From Paraliobacillus ryukyuensis (GTDB lineage Bacteria > Bacillota > Bacilli > Bacillales > Amphibacillaceae), in contig NZ_QNRI01000008.1 of the NCBI RefSeq assembly GCF_003315295.1, positions 1 to 64,000 on the forward strand: a stretch of DNA of 64,000 nucleotides. Direction: 5' to 3'. The notes beneath the pieces are model-generated. The model saw only the letters and a list, made by a program, of their open reading frames with translations. It did not search any database and was not told the DNA's origin. Position 1 is the first letter of the stretch. Every line of letters begins with the position of its first letter. The position numbers and the translations under genes were made by a program. This document shows positions 36,876 to 45,854 of the stretch, one piece after another.

Positions 36876-38184
36876 AGGGATTATACCAACACCTAGATTG
36901 CTGTTTCTGGTAGCTGGTGTTGGTGTCTTATTAACGATTATCTCAGTTTGGCGTTATTCCTTGCTATATATTTGTATTGCAACGGCCCTCGTTATAGCAC
37001 TTTCATTACTAGATTTGTTGTTTTCTCCAAGAAGAAAACAAGTAAAAGCTAACCGAGTGATACCCGATGAACTTGAACGCCAAAAAAATCATTCCATTAC
37101 CATTACATTTCAGAATGATAGTAGTTATGATTGTATGATGCGCATGGTAGACCAGATCCCAACCTCTTTCCAAACCGTCTATCCCTTTAATCAAATCATA
37201 AAAGGAAATCAGACGACTACGATAACGTATGAGGTGCTTCCATTAGAACGAGGCAAGTTTTCCATTGATAGATTATATGTGCGATATAAAAGTAAATTTG
37301 GTTTGTGGGAAAAACAAAAAACATTTTCTATTGAAGAGGTAGCTCATGTCATACCAAACTTAACAGAGATGAATCGCTACTTATCGGATCCCCAGAAATA
37401 TTTGTTGCACGAAGGGGTAAAAATACGGAAACAAAAATCTGGTATCGGTGAGTTTTCTAAAGTACGCTCATATGTTGTCGGTGATGATCCACGAAAAATT
37501 AACTGGCGTCAGTCTGCCAAACTCCAAGAAATAATGACAAATGAGTATGAGCCAGAGCATGGCAAATACGTTACCTTATTAATTGATTGTGGTCGAATGA
37601 TGGGAGTAGAATTAACCAAAGGAAATCGCTTAGAAAAAGTACTAGAGGCAACAATGGCTACAGCTGCGGCTGCTTTAAAAAATGGAGATTATGTTTCTGT
37701 CATTGCTTTTTCAAAAGATATCCATGCGTATGTTCCTCCAGCTAAAGGTTTGGAACATCTAGATAAAATTTTACATGCAATTTATCCGCTGCAAGTAGAC
37801 CCAAGTGAATCAAATTATCAAAATGTATTGCATTATGTCCAATTAAAACAAAAGAAACGTAGTTTACTACTGTTATTTAGTGATGTGCATACGTTTATTC
37901 ATGAAGATAGTATGTTGCAATCATTAAGACAAGTCAGAAGAAAACATTTGTTTATGATTATTGGCATTGAAGATGAACAATTACAAGCAAAGAGAAGTGT
38001 TTATCCATCTTCGGTAAGTTTAGCAATGGAAAAAGCAATTGCTCAAAAGCAATTGCAATTCAAAAATAAACAAATTCTAAAATGGGGGAAACAAGGATTT
38101 TCAGTACTGGAAGCCCCGAAAGATCGTTTGGCTGTTAGATCTATTTCTGTTTACGTTGATCAGCTAAATCGAGGCGCGTTGTAA
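36826..38184 (+). CDS. DUF58-family protein (vWA-like, MoxR partner)
   Basis: About 452 aa. Two N-terminal helices (about 22-60) anchor it; the central GEFSKVRSYVVGDDPRKINW motif is the DUF58 signature, followed by a von Willebrand A-like region (VTLLIDCGRMMGVE). I choose the TTG at 36826, with GGAGGG eight bases upstream, so the gene overlaps the MoxR end by 50 bases. Its 3' end overlaps the convergent SpoIIM-like gene by 21 bases. Likely cell-surface or envelope-related, by analogy. Confidence 0.87.
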   Translation: MTRLFKNWWDRLLFRDRGIIPTPRLLFLVAGVGVLLTIISVWRYSLLYICIATALVIALSLLDLLFSPRRKQVKANRVIPDELERQKNHSITITFQNDSSYDCMMRMVDQIPTSFQTVYPFNQIIKGNQTTTITYEVLPLERGKFSIDRLYVRYKSKFGLWEKQKTFSIEEVAHVIPNLTEMNRYLSDPQKYLLHEGVKIRKQKSGIGEFSKVRSYVVGDDPRKINWRQSAKLQEIMTNEYEPEHGKYVTLLIDCGRMMGVELTKGNRLEKVLEATMATAAAALKNGDYVSVIAFSKDIHAYVPPAKGLEHLDKILHAIYPLQVDPSESNYQNVLHYVQLKQKKRSLLLLFSDVHTFIHEDSMLQSLRQVRRKHLFMIIGIEDEQLQAKRSVYPSSVSLAMEKAIAQKQLQFKNKQILKWGKQGFSVLEAPKDRLAVRSISVYVDQLNRGAL

Positions 38185-39162
38185 CGGTTTACGGTGTAAT
38201 AGATAGTGACCGATGACCATATAGGCAATGGTAGCGAGTACCGTAATAAATGCGATGCCATATTTGAATTCCAATGATAAATCAGCGGGTGTAAGAAAAC
38301 CTTCAATTAAACCTGCGATAATGAACAAAGGAATGGTACCAAGTAAGAGCTGGACAGAATGAATTGTCTGTACTTTTAACTGGTATAACCGAGAGAAACT
38401 CTTCGGAACAAATAATCGATATCCCATAAGTAATCCGGATCCACCTGCAATGAAGATAGCTAGAAGTTCAATCATGCCGTGTGGAACAATATAGGCCCAA
38501 AAAGTATAAGAACTATCTAAATTCCAAAAATAACCTGCAAGTGCACCGACTAAAATACCGTTGTAAATTAATACGTATCCCGTCAATAAACCAAATGTAA
38601 TACCACCAGCAAAAGCAAGGAATGCAACCTGAATGTTATTGGTCATGATTTGAGTAGACATTAACGATGGGTTGCTGGCGTTTCCGTTTGATTTTAGTAC
38701 ACTTGGATCAGCGATATTTTGTACCGTCTCTGCAGGCAAGATTGCGTTGATATGTAATGGATTATGAATGACAGCTAAAAAGCTAGCCAAGCCACCAACT
38801 CCAAATAGTAACATGGCAATCATTACTGCTTGCCATTGATTTAACAAAAGACCAATAAATTTCGTACTAAAGAAATATTGGATTTGTTTCCAAGAAGAAC
38901 GCTCGGTTGTGTAAAGAAGATTATGTGCTCTAGCAACAATGTCATTTAAATAGCCGGTTACTTCTTCGTTTGGGAAATAGGTCTGACTATAAGACAGGTG
39001 CTGCGTCGCTTTCTGGTAGAGGTGTTCAAATTGATCAATAGTGTTGTTATTAATGTTTCTTCGTTTATGTAATGTTCGAATGGATTGTTCTAAAGCATTC
39101 CAATCATTACGATGCTGCCTAATAAACGTTTTTAACTGCACATTTATCACCTTTGTTTTCAT
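38164..39162 (-). CDS. SpoIIM-like (stage II sporulation protein M family) membrane protein
   Basis: 332 aa. Residues 1-90 are a soluble helical region (FIRQHRNDWNALEQSIRTL); the remainder has about six helices with the family-type AFLAFAGGITFGLLTGYVLIYNG and PHGMIELLAIFIAGGSGLLM segments. This is the DUF95/SpoIIM superfamily, but longer than true SpoIIM and found beside RDD and MoxR/DUF58 genes, so it is probably not the sporulation peptidoglycan factor itself. Divergent from the RDD gene (70-80 bases between starts) and convergent with DUF58. Confidence 0.87.
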   Translation of the reverse strand: MKTKVINVQLKTFIRQHRNDWNALEQSIRTLHKRRNINNNTIDQFEHLYQKATQHLSYSQTYFPNEEVTGYLNDIVARAHNLLYTTERSSWKQIQYFFSTKFIGLLLNQWQAVMIAMLLFGVGGLASFLAVIHNPLHINAILPAETVQNIADPSVLKSNGNASNPSLMSTQIMTNNIQVAFLAFAGGITFGLLTGYVLIYNGILVGALAGYFWNLDSSYTFWAYIVPHGMIELLAIFIAGGSGLLMGYRLFVPKSFSRLYQLKVQTIHSVQLLLGTIPLFIIAGLIEGFLTPADLSLEFKYGIAFITVLATIAYMVIGHYLLHRKPLQRASI

Positions 39163-39238
39163 TAGATTAATTCAATTATAATAGCAAATAAAGAAAATAG
39201 ATAGAGCCATGGAATAATTTAACTAAAAAGGAGTGAGG

Positions 39239-40054
39239 ATGCTCATGGAATGGGAAGATCAACAAACAGATATCAAAACACCCGAGTATGTTTCCTTGCA
39301 GTTCCAAATTGCAGGTTTAGGAAGTAGAGCTACTGCTTTTATTATCGATCAATTGATCGTAGGCTTAACGATTACTTTAATTATTATTAGCGTGTTTTTC
39401 GCATTTTTTGCTAATCCAGGTTTTATGCTTTTCGATTCAGGTAGCGGTTTTATAATCGCTGGAGTAATTATTGCTGTATTCATTCTTAATTATGGTTATT
39501 TTATGTTCTTTGAATTTTTTTGGGGAGGAAGGACTATTGGGAAACGTACCCTAGGTATTCGGGTGATCCAAGATAATGGGCACCCCATCACGCTGCTCTC
39601 GAGTTTTATTCGTAACTTACTTCGGTTAATTGATAGTTTACCGGCTGGTTATTTAATTGGTATTCTATTTGTGTTTTTACATAAAAAACATAAACGATTA
39701 GGAGATTTTGCAGCGGGTACGCTTGTTGTCCACGATAATCGTGTGGAACGGAAGAAAAAGAAATCTGTAATAGATAAAATTATCAAAAGTCGTCGGTTAT
39801 CAAAAGATGATCTTGTTTTAGAAAAAGTACAATTGAATCAATTCACCCAGCAAGATTGGAGATTAATAAATAAATACTGTGAACGCTATAACAGCTTACC
39901 ATTACAAGAGAAACGACAAGTAACCTATCAAGTAGCAGAAATCCTTTTCCCTAAAATGGATATGGAGGTAAAAGGGCAATCTGTTATGGATATTGAGAAT
40001 ACGTTGTTTGTATTATACCTGTACTTAAAAGATGAATGGGAATTTACTATGTAA
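39239..40054 (+). CDS. RDD-family membrane protein
   Basis: About 271 aa. The N-terminus EYVSLQFQIAGLGSRATAFI and RFXD-type FFWGGRTIGKRTLGIRV identify the RDD fold; three or four helices lie in residues 25-165, followed by a long charged cytoplasmic tail. AAGGAG precedes the ATG at 39239 by five bases, and a second ATG at 39245 is equally possible. The gene forms a divergent pair with the SpoIIM-like gene, a combination repeatedly seen near MoxR blocks. Confidence 0.87.
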   Translation: MLMEWEDQQTDIKTPEYVSLQFQIAGLGSRATAFIIDQLIVGLTITLIIISVFFAFFANPGFMLFDSGSGFIIAGVIIAVFILNYGYFMFFEFFWGGRTIGKRTLGIRVIQDNGHPITLLSSFIRNLLRLIDSLPAGYLIGILFVFLHKKHKRLGDFAAGTLVVHDNRVERKKKKSVIDKIIKSRRLSKDDLVLEKVQLNQFTQQDWRLINKYCERYNSLPLQEKRQVTYQVAEILFPKMDMEVKGQSVMDIENTLFVLYLYLKDEWEFTM

Positions 40055-40072
40055 AGAACTTCTATAGCATTT

Positions 40073-40107
40073 AACCGCTTGAAGACTTAATCTCAAACGG
40101 TTTTTTC
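40073..40107 (+). terminator. Terminator after RDD gene
   Basis: AACCGCTTGA (40073-40082) pairs with TCAAACGGTT (40093-40102), one mismatch, then TTTT. Confidence 0.75.
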
Positions 40108-40190
40108 TATTTAAGAAATAAAATCCTTTTCTATGAAGATAGATGTTCGAGTTTTTTAAATTTATTACTTTACTGTGTCAAGGTAAAAAT

Positions 40191-40233
40191 GAAGGAGCAG
40201 GTCGCCGCATGGGACGATCTGCTCCTTCGTTTT
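40191..40233 (-). terminator. Terminator of the ACT-DUF711 operon
   Basis: GAAGGAGCAGGTCG (40191-40204) pairs with CGATCTGCTCCTTC (40215-40228). On the minus strand the stem is followed by ATTTTTACC, and on the plus strand by GTTTTTG, so it may work both ways. Confidence 0.85.
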
Positions 40234-40305
40234 TGTTGGTATATGGTAACTCACCCGTACTTCATGGTCACTTCGCCTACCTATGCAGACATTCAGCCGC
40301 AGCAC

Positions 40306-41667
40306 TTAATTTATCAAAGCCTGCAATGGAGCAGGAATACGCCCGCCGCGTTGAATCATTTTTGCCGAGCTATATGGATTTACCCCCATGACAGGAGCTC
40401 GTCCAAGTAATCCACCGAATTCTACGGTATCTCCTTCCGATTTGCCGATAACAGGAATTACACGAACGGCAGTTGTTTTCTTATTAATCATTCCGATGGC
40501 TGCTTCATCGGCAATCATGGCTGCTAATGTTTCTGGCGTAACATCACCAGTGACAGCGATCATATCTAATCCCACGGAACAGACACATGTCATTGCTTCC
40601 AGCTTGTCTAAAGATAATGCATTATCCTCGATTCCTTTGATCATACCGTTATCTTCACTGACAGGGATAAATGCTCCGCTCAATCCACCTACATAAGAGC
40701 TTGCCATAGCGCCACCTTTTTTGACGGCATCGTTCATTAAAGCAAGTGCAGCAATCGTACCATGCGTGCCGACACGTTCAAGGCCGATTTCTTCTAAAAT
40801 CTCTGCCACACTATCATTCATGGCATTCGTTGGTGCTAACGATAAATCCATAATGCCAAATGGAACATCAAGGCGTTTGGCTACTTCGCGGCCAAGCAAC
40901 TCACCAGCCCGTGTAATTTTAAATGCTGTTTTTTTAATGATATCTGATACTTCACCTAAATCTACATTAGGATAGCGTTTTAACGCATTTAACACAACTC
41001 CAGGACCGCTAACGCCGACACTTAACACAGCCTCGCCTTCACCTGCACCGTGAAATGCACCTGCCATAAATGGATTGTCCTCTACTGGGTTACAGAAAGC
41101 AACGAACTTAGCACAACCGATGCTATTATCTTCTTTAGTAAATTCTGCCGTTTGCTTTAAAATTTTCCCTAGTTGTCCGACAGCATCCATATTAATTCCT
41201 GTACGTGTTGTACCAATGGACACAGAAGCACACACTCTTTCGGTAACACTTAACGCTTCGGGAAGTGCATCTAACAGGGTTTGATCCCCTTTACTAATTC
41301 CTTTATGCACAAGTGCAGAGTAGCCGCCAATGAAATCAACCTCAAGTGCTTTGGCGGCTTGGTCTAGCGTTCTCGCTAAGTCCACCGCTTGTTCGCGGGT
41401 AGCACTTCCTAAAATCTCAGCAATTGGGGTAATGGCAATCCGTTTATTTATAATTGGTATGCCATATTCTTTTTCTACTTGCTCCGCAACCGGTTTTAAT
41501 TTTGCTGCATAGCTGGTAATTTTGTTATAAACCTTTTCTTTTACTTTTTTAAAATCAGAATCTGCACAGTCATGAAGGTTAATCCCCAACGTTACTGTTC
41601 GAATATCTAAGCTTTCCATTTGGACCATACGAATGGTTTCTTGTATTTCTGTAAAAGCAATTGACAA
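40306..41667 (-). CDS. DUF711/PFL-fold family protein (UPF0210)
   Basis: A 453-aa cytosolic protein of the DUF711 family, predicted to have a pyruvate-formate-lyase-like barrel. Segments such as [39 protein letters not shown] and [20 protein letters not shown] are typical. No radical-activating glycine system is present and the function is unknown. TTG start with GGAG upstream, 15 bases after the ACT-domain gene, so the two form an operon. The operon is headed by a glycine riboswitch, which points to glycine or one-carbon metabolism. Confidence 0.92.
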   Translation of the reverse strand: MSIAFTEIQETIRMVQMESLDIRTVTLGINLHDCADSDFKKVKEKVYNKITSYAAKLKPVAEQVEKEYGIPIINKRIAITPIAEILGSATREQAVDLARTLDQAAKALEVDFIGGYSALVHKGISKGDQTLLDALPEALSVTERVCASVSIGTTRTGINMDAVGQLGKILKQTAEFTKEDNSIGCAKFVAFCNPVEDNPFMAGAFHGAGEGEAVLSVGVSGPGVVLNALKRYPNVDLGEVSDIIKKTAFKITRAGELLGREVAKRLDVPFGIMDLSLAPTNAMNDSVAEILEEIGLERVGTHGTIAALALMNDAVKKGGAMASSYVGGLSGAFIPVSEDNGMIKGIEDNALSLDKLEAMTCVCSVGLDMIAVTGDVTPETLAAMIADEAAIGMINKKTTAVRVIPVIGKSEGDTVEFGGLLGRAPVMGVNPYSSAKMIQRGGRIPAPLQALIN

Positions 41668-41682
41668 TTTTACTACACTCCT

Positions 41683-41955
41683 TTATACGCGGTGCATTGC
41701 TTGGAAAACATCTTCACGCTGGATATTAATTGTTAATCCAAGTTCCTGTTCGACCTTTTTAAAATCCTGCAATAAATGATCTAAGTCACTTATATTAGCC
41801 ATGTCAACCAACATCATCATGGTAAAGAAATCTTGTAGAATCGTTTGACTAATATCAAGAATATTCATCCTATTATCTGCTAACACATTAGTAACTTTTG
41901 CAATGATACCAATTTGATCTTTCCCTACTACTGTTACGACTGCACGTTTCTGCAT
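41683..41955 (-). CDS. Stand-alone ACT-domain protein (UPF0237)
   Basis: 90 aa consisting of one ACT domain: VVTVVGKDQIGIIAKVTNVL opens the first strand and helix, and NILDISQTILQDFFTMMMLV follows. ACT domains bind amino acids as allosteric modules. Immediately upstream of and co-transcribed with DUF711, the usual pairing. RBS GAGGTG. The leader contains a glycine riboswitch, so glycine is a plausible ligand or product, by inference. Confidence 0.92.
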   Translation of the reverse strand: MQKRAVVTVVGKDQIGIIAKVTNVLADNRMNILDISQTILQDFFTMMMLVDMANISDLDHLLQDFKKVEQELGLTINIQREDVFQAMHRV

Positions 41956-41989
41956 TGCGTTTCACCTCACGAATAAATAATATAAATAA

Positions 41990-42125
41990 AAAAAGATTGA
42001 AGGAGTACTTCAATCTACGGGACCATAACACGAAATATGTATTTGTGCCATGCCTTCTGTCCTGTTGCCTGAGATTATGAATCCTTCGGCGTCGTTTGAA
42101 CGATCTCTCCAGAAGCTGCTCCTAT
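41990..42125 (-). promoter_or_regulatory. Glycine riboswitch (single aptamer) with terminator platform
   Basis: Read on the minus strand, 42120-42050 contains the conserved glycine-aptamer blocks in order: CTTCTGGAGAGA, GCCGAAGG, ATCTCAGGCAA and AGGACAGAAG. The ends CTTCTG and CAGAAG form P1. About 35 bases on, GATTGAAG and CTTCAATC (within 41993-42016) followed by TTTTTTT make a terminator that would be the expression platform. TATAAT lies just upstream of the aptamer (near 42124-42130). Only one aptamer is visible, not the common tandem. It precedes ACT-DUF711 rather than gcvT or a glycine transporter. Confidence 0.9.
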
Positions 42126-42294
42126 TATAGCGTGACCCATAATAATCATTGCGCTTTATAAAATTACTTGTAGCTATTAAGCAGATGTTATCAGTTTCCT
42201 GTGTATCCGTCAATAGACAAAAGGTTTCCCCATTGGAAAAGGGAATACCCATGTGGAGTATCCCCTTTATAAAACTTACCATTATAACAAGTGT

Positions 42295-42523
42295 AAAAAA
42301 CTAATTTAATTGTTCCTGATTAAATTGCCGCGGTATGATCCACCTGGATGCTTTTAACCTAAACGATATAAGCCCTACCTCTCCTATATCCTTACGACTC
42401 CGTAGTCGATCCAGTGTGAATAAGTCTTGCTATCGTATGTGATGTTCCGTGTCACATACATGAAAAAACATTGGCAGATGCCATTATTTTTACGCTTGCT
42501 TCTATACTATTGGCAAAGCATTA
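42295..42523 (-). ncRNA. Candidate structured RNA of unknown family
   Basis: On the minus strand, a transcript starting near 42523 would fold as follows: an 8-bp hairpin GTATGTGA/TCACATAC (42459-42435), then a three-way junction closed by CACTGGAT/ATCCAGGTG (42416-42409 with 42349-42341), with arms CGACT/AGTCG (42408-42395) and GATATA/TATATC (42390-42365). An A/T hairpin (42326-42303) ending in TTTTTT (42300-42295) follows as a terminator. An ACCGCGG stretch precedes the terminator, faintly like a T-box, but the TGG and ACC are not adjacent as T-box requires. I cannot match it to a known class. Confidence 0.5.
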
Positions 42524-42529
42524 ATTTTA

Positions 42530-42558
42530 ATTATCTAATATTATATTGTGTATGTCAA
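42530..42558 (-). promoter_or_regulatory. Promoter of the candidate RNA
   Basis: On the minus strand TTGACA (42558-42553), a 17-base spacer and GATAAT (42535-42530) form a strong sigma-A-type promoter directly upstream of the structured region. The plus-strand -10 of glpP (TATAAT, 42578-42583) lies just beyond, so the two promoters are back to back. Confidence 0.65.
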
Positions 42559-42675
42559 GTATTATCTGTAAATCAGGTATAATTTAAATGTTTTTATCCT
42601 TTACGGTTAATAAAGTCTATTAGTGGGTATATAGTGAAATGAGTTCCAATATTTTGCTTGAAGAGGAGAGCGGCA

Positions 42676-43224
42676 ATGAAACTAGAGGGCGTGTTACCGG
42701 CTGTCCGTGATATGAAAGATTTTGATTCCATGTTATCTAGCCAACATGAGTTATTTATTTTACTAGATACCCGGGTTTCCCAATTACCTTATTGCATAAA
42801 GCAAGCGAAAAAAGCTAATAAAAAAGTACTTGTTCATGCGGATATGATTAACGGATTAAAAGTTGATAAATACGGAATGGAGTTTTTAGTTCGACTCTTA
42901 AAAGTAGACGGTATTATCTCAACCAGAGCTAATGCGATTAGTCTAGCTAAAAAATTTAATACCACTGCTGTTTTACGATTGTTTGCAATCGATAGTTCAG
43001 CGATGGAAAAGAACATGAAGCTAGTTGAGCAGACAAAACCTGACTATATTGAGATACTTCCGGGCGTCGTTCCCTCCATTATTAAAGATGTTATTGATCA
43101 GACTGTTATCCCTGTTATAGCAGGTGGTTTAATACGAACGAAAGATAACGTTAATCAGGCACTCGATAGTGGTGCCATCGCTGTTACAACTACTAGCAAG
43201 GAATTGTATCAAAATGGGCTTTGA
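42676..43224 (+). CDS. glpP: Glycerol uptake operon antiterminator
   Basis: A 182-aa RNA-binding antiterminator. In Bacillus, GlpP with glycerol 3-phosphate binds the glp leader mRNA and prevents termination. Here the family blocks LEGVLPAVRDMKDFD, VHADMINGLKVDKYGMEFL and the TIM-barrel end PVIAGGLIRTKDNV are clear. Start at ATG 42676 with GAGGAG upstream; a TTG at 42658 precedes that site and is less likely. It is directly upstream of glpF and its target leader hairpin. Confidence 0.93.
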   Translation: MKLEGVLPAVRDMKDFDSMLSSQHELFILLDTRVSQLPYCIKQAKKANKKVLVHADMINGLKVDKYGMEFLVRLLKVDGIISTRANAISLAKKFNTTAVLRLFAIDSSAMEKNMKLVEQTKPDYIEILPGVVPSIIKDVIDQTVIPVIAGGLIRTKDNVNQALDSGAIAVTTTSKELYQNGL

Positions 43225-43233
43225 TTATTGGAA

Positions 43234-43270
43234 TGAAAACGTTGACATTTTTGTGAATGGAGCATAGTAT
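43234..43270 (+). promoter_or_regulatory. glpFKD promoter with overlapping cre site
   Basis: TGAAAACGTTGACA (43234-43247) matches the catabolite-responsive element consensus TGWAANCGNTNWCA fully and contains the -35 TTGACA (43242-43247). A 17-base spacer leads to TAGTAT (43265-43270). CcpA binding would block RNA polymerase directly, giving glucose repression. Confidence 0.88.
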
Positions 43271-43307
43271 TTATACTAACAAGTTAAAAAAGTGTAGGAG
43301 ATCTGGA

Positions 43308-43368
43308 GCCCACACAGCAATTACAACCGTCCAATGGGAAAGGTATGTAATCGCTATGTGGACTTTTT
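43308..43368 (+). terminator. GlpP-controlled leader terminator
   Basis: GCCCACACAGCAATTACA (43308-43325) pairs imperfectly with TGTAATCGCTATGTGGAC (43346-43363), followed by TTTTTT. Position between promoter and glpF and the presence of glpP fit the antitermination site of glycerol operons. Confidence 0.85.
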
Positions 43369-43430
43369 TGTATTAGTGGATGTGAAAAACTGCTGCAAGC
43401 TATTTTAAAAAACAAACAAGGGGTGAAACA

Positions 43431-44270
43431 ATGTCTGAATTTTTGGCTGAATTAATTGGAACGATGATACTGGTTATTTTAGGTGATGGTGTAGTCGGAG
43501 CAGTGAATTTAAAAAAGTCAAAAGCAGAAGGAGCAGGTTGGGTCGTCATTGCAATAGGATGGGGCTTAGCAGTTGCGTTGGGGGTTTATGCCGTAGGAAA
43601 TGTTTCTGGCGCACATATTAATCCGGCAGTCACGCTTGGTTTTGCTGCAAATGGCGAATTTCCATGGGAGAAAGTACCGCTCTACATTAGTGCGCAGATG
43701 ATTGGAGCCATTATTGGCGCAGTGATTGTTTTCTTTCAATACTTACCACACTGGAAAGCGACAGATGATAAAGATGCGAAGCTAGCAGTGTTTGCCACAG
43801 ATCCAGCAATTAAAAGCACGCCAGCTAATTTGGTAAGTGAAATCATTGGAACGTTTATCTTGGTGATGGGATTATTGTTTATCGGAGCTAACGAATTCAC
43901 AGAAGGATTAAATCCCGCAATTGTCGGTCTTTTAATCGTAGCGATTGGTATGTCACTAGGAGGACCAACAGGTTATGCGATTAATCCAGCAAGAGATCTT
44001 GGACCACGAATCGCACATGCTTTTCTTCCGATTTTTGGAAAGAGAGATTCTAATTGGATATATGCCTGGATCCCAGTAGTTGGGCCAAGTATTGGAGGTG
44101 TATACGGAGCTGTTTTCTATAATGCCATATTTGTTGGAGAAATTAGTGGATTGTTTTGGATCATGTCAATTGTGGTAGCAGTAATACTAATAGTCGCGTT
44201 AGTAAACGAATTAAATCAACATACGAAGATGAAATCATCTAATCGCTCTTCTAAAAATGAAGCGATGTAA
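43431..44270 (+). CDS. glpF: Glycerol uptake facilitator
   Basis: A 279-aa aquaglyceroporin that lets glycerol diffuse across the membrane. Six helices and both NPA half-helix motifs are present: GAHINPAVTLGF (about 62-73) and GYAINPARDLGPR (about 182-194), the latter with the Asp after NPAR that marks glycerol-conducting channels. RBS GGGGTG. First gene of glpFKD, behind cre and the GlpP leader. Confidence 0.95.
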   Translation: MSEFLAELIGTMILVILGDGVVGAVNLKKSKAEGAGWVVIAIGWGLAVALGVYAVGNVSGAHINPAVTLGFAANGEFPWEKVPLYISAQMIGAIIGAVIVFFQYLPHWKATDDKDAKLAVFATDPAIKSTPANLVSEIIGTFILVMGLLFIGANEFTEGLNPAIVGLLIVAIGMSLGGPTGYAINPARDLGPRIAHAFLPIFGKRDSNWIYAWIPVVGPSIGGVYGAVFYNAIFVGEISGLFWIMSIVVAVILIVALVNELNQHTKMKSSNRSSKNEAM

Positions 44271-44320
44271 AATGTGAAAAGAAGCTGAAGAGCGAGAATA
44301 GATGTTAAAAATAAAAATAA

Positions 44321-45829
<1,509 letters not shown>

Positions 45830-45854
45830 AAACAACTATTATGGGGGCAACATT

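Noticed and set aside
40388-41512. Several plus-strand open frames of 60-102 codons
   Set aside because: Antisense shadows of the well-supported DUF711 gene, whose protein family is recognised.
42010-42282. Open frame of 90 codons upstream of the ACT gene
   Set aside because: It lies across the glycine riboswitch aptamer on the same strand, whose conserved blocks explain the sequence.
42303-42349. T-box riboswitch suggested by GGTGG and ACCGCGG before a terminator
   Set aside because: The TGGN and ACC of the T-box bulge should be adjacent but are separated here, and the downstream operon is not a synthetase or amino-acid transporter. Kept only as an unclassified RNA.
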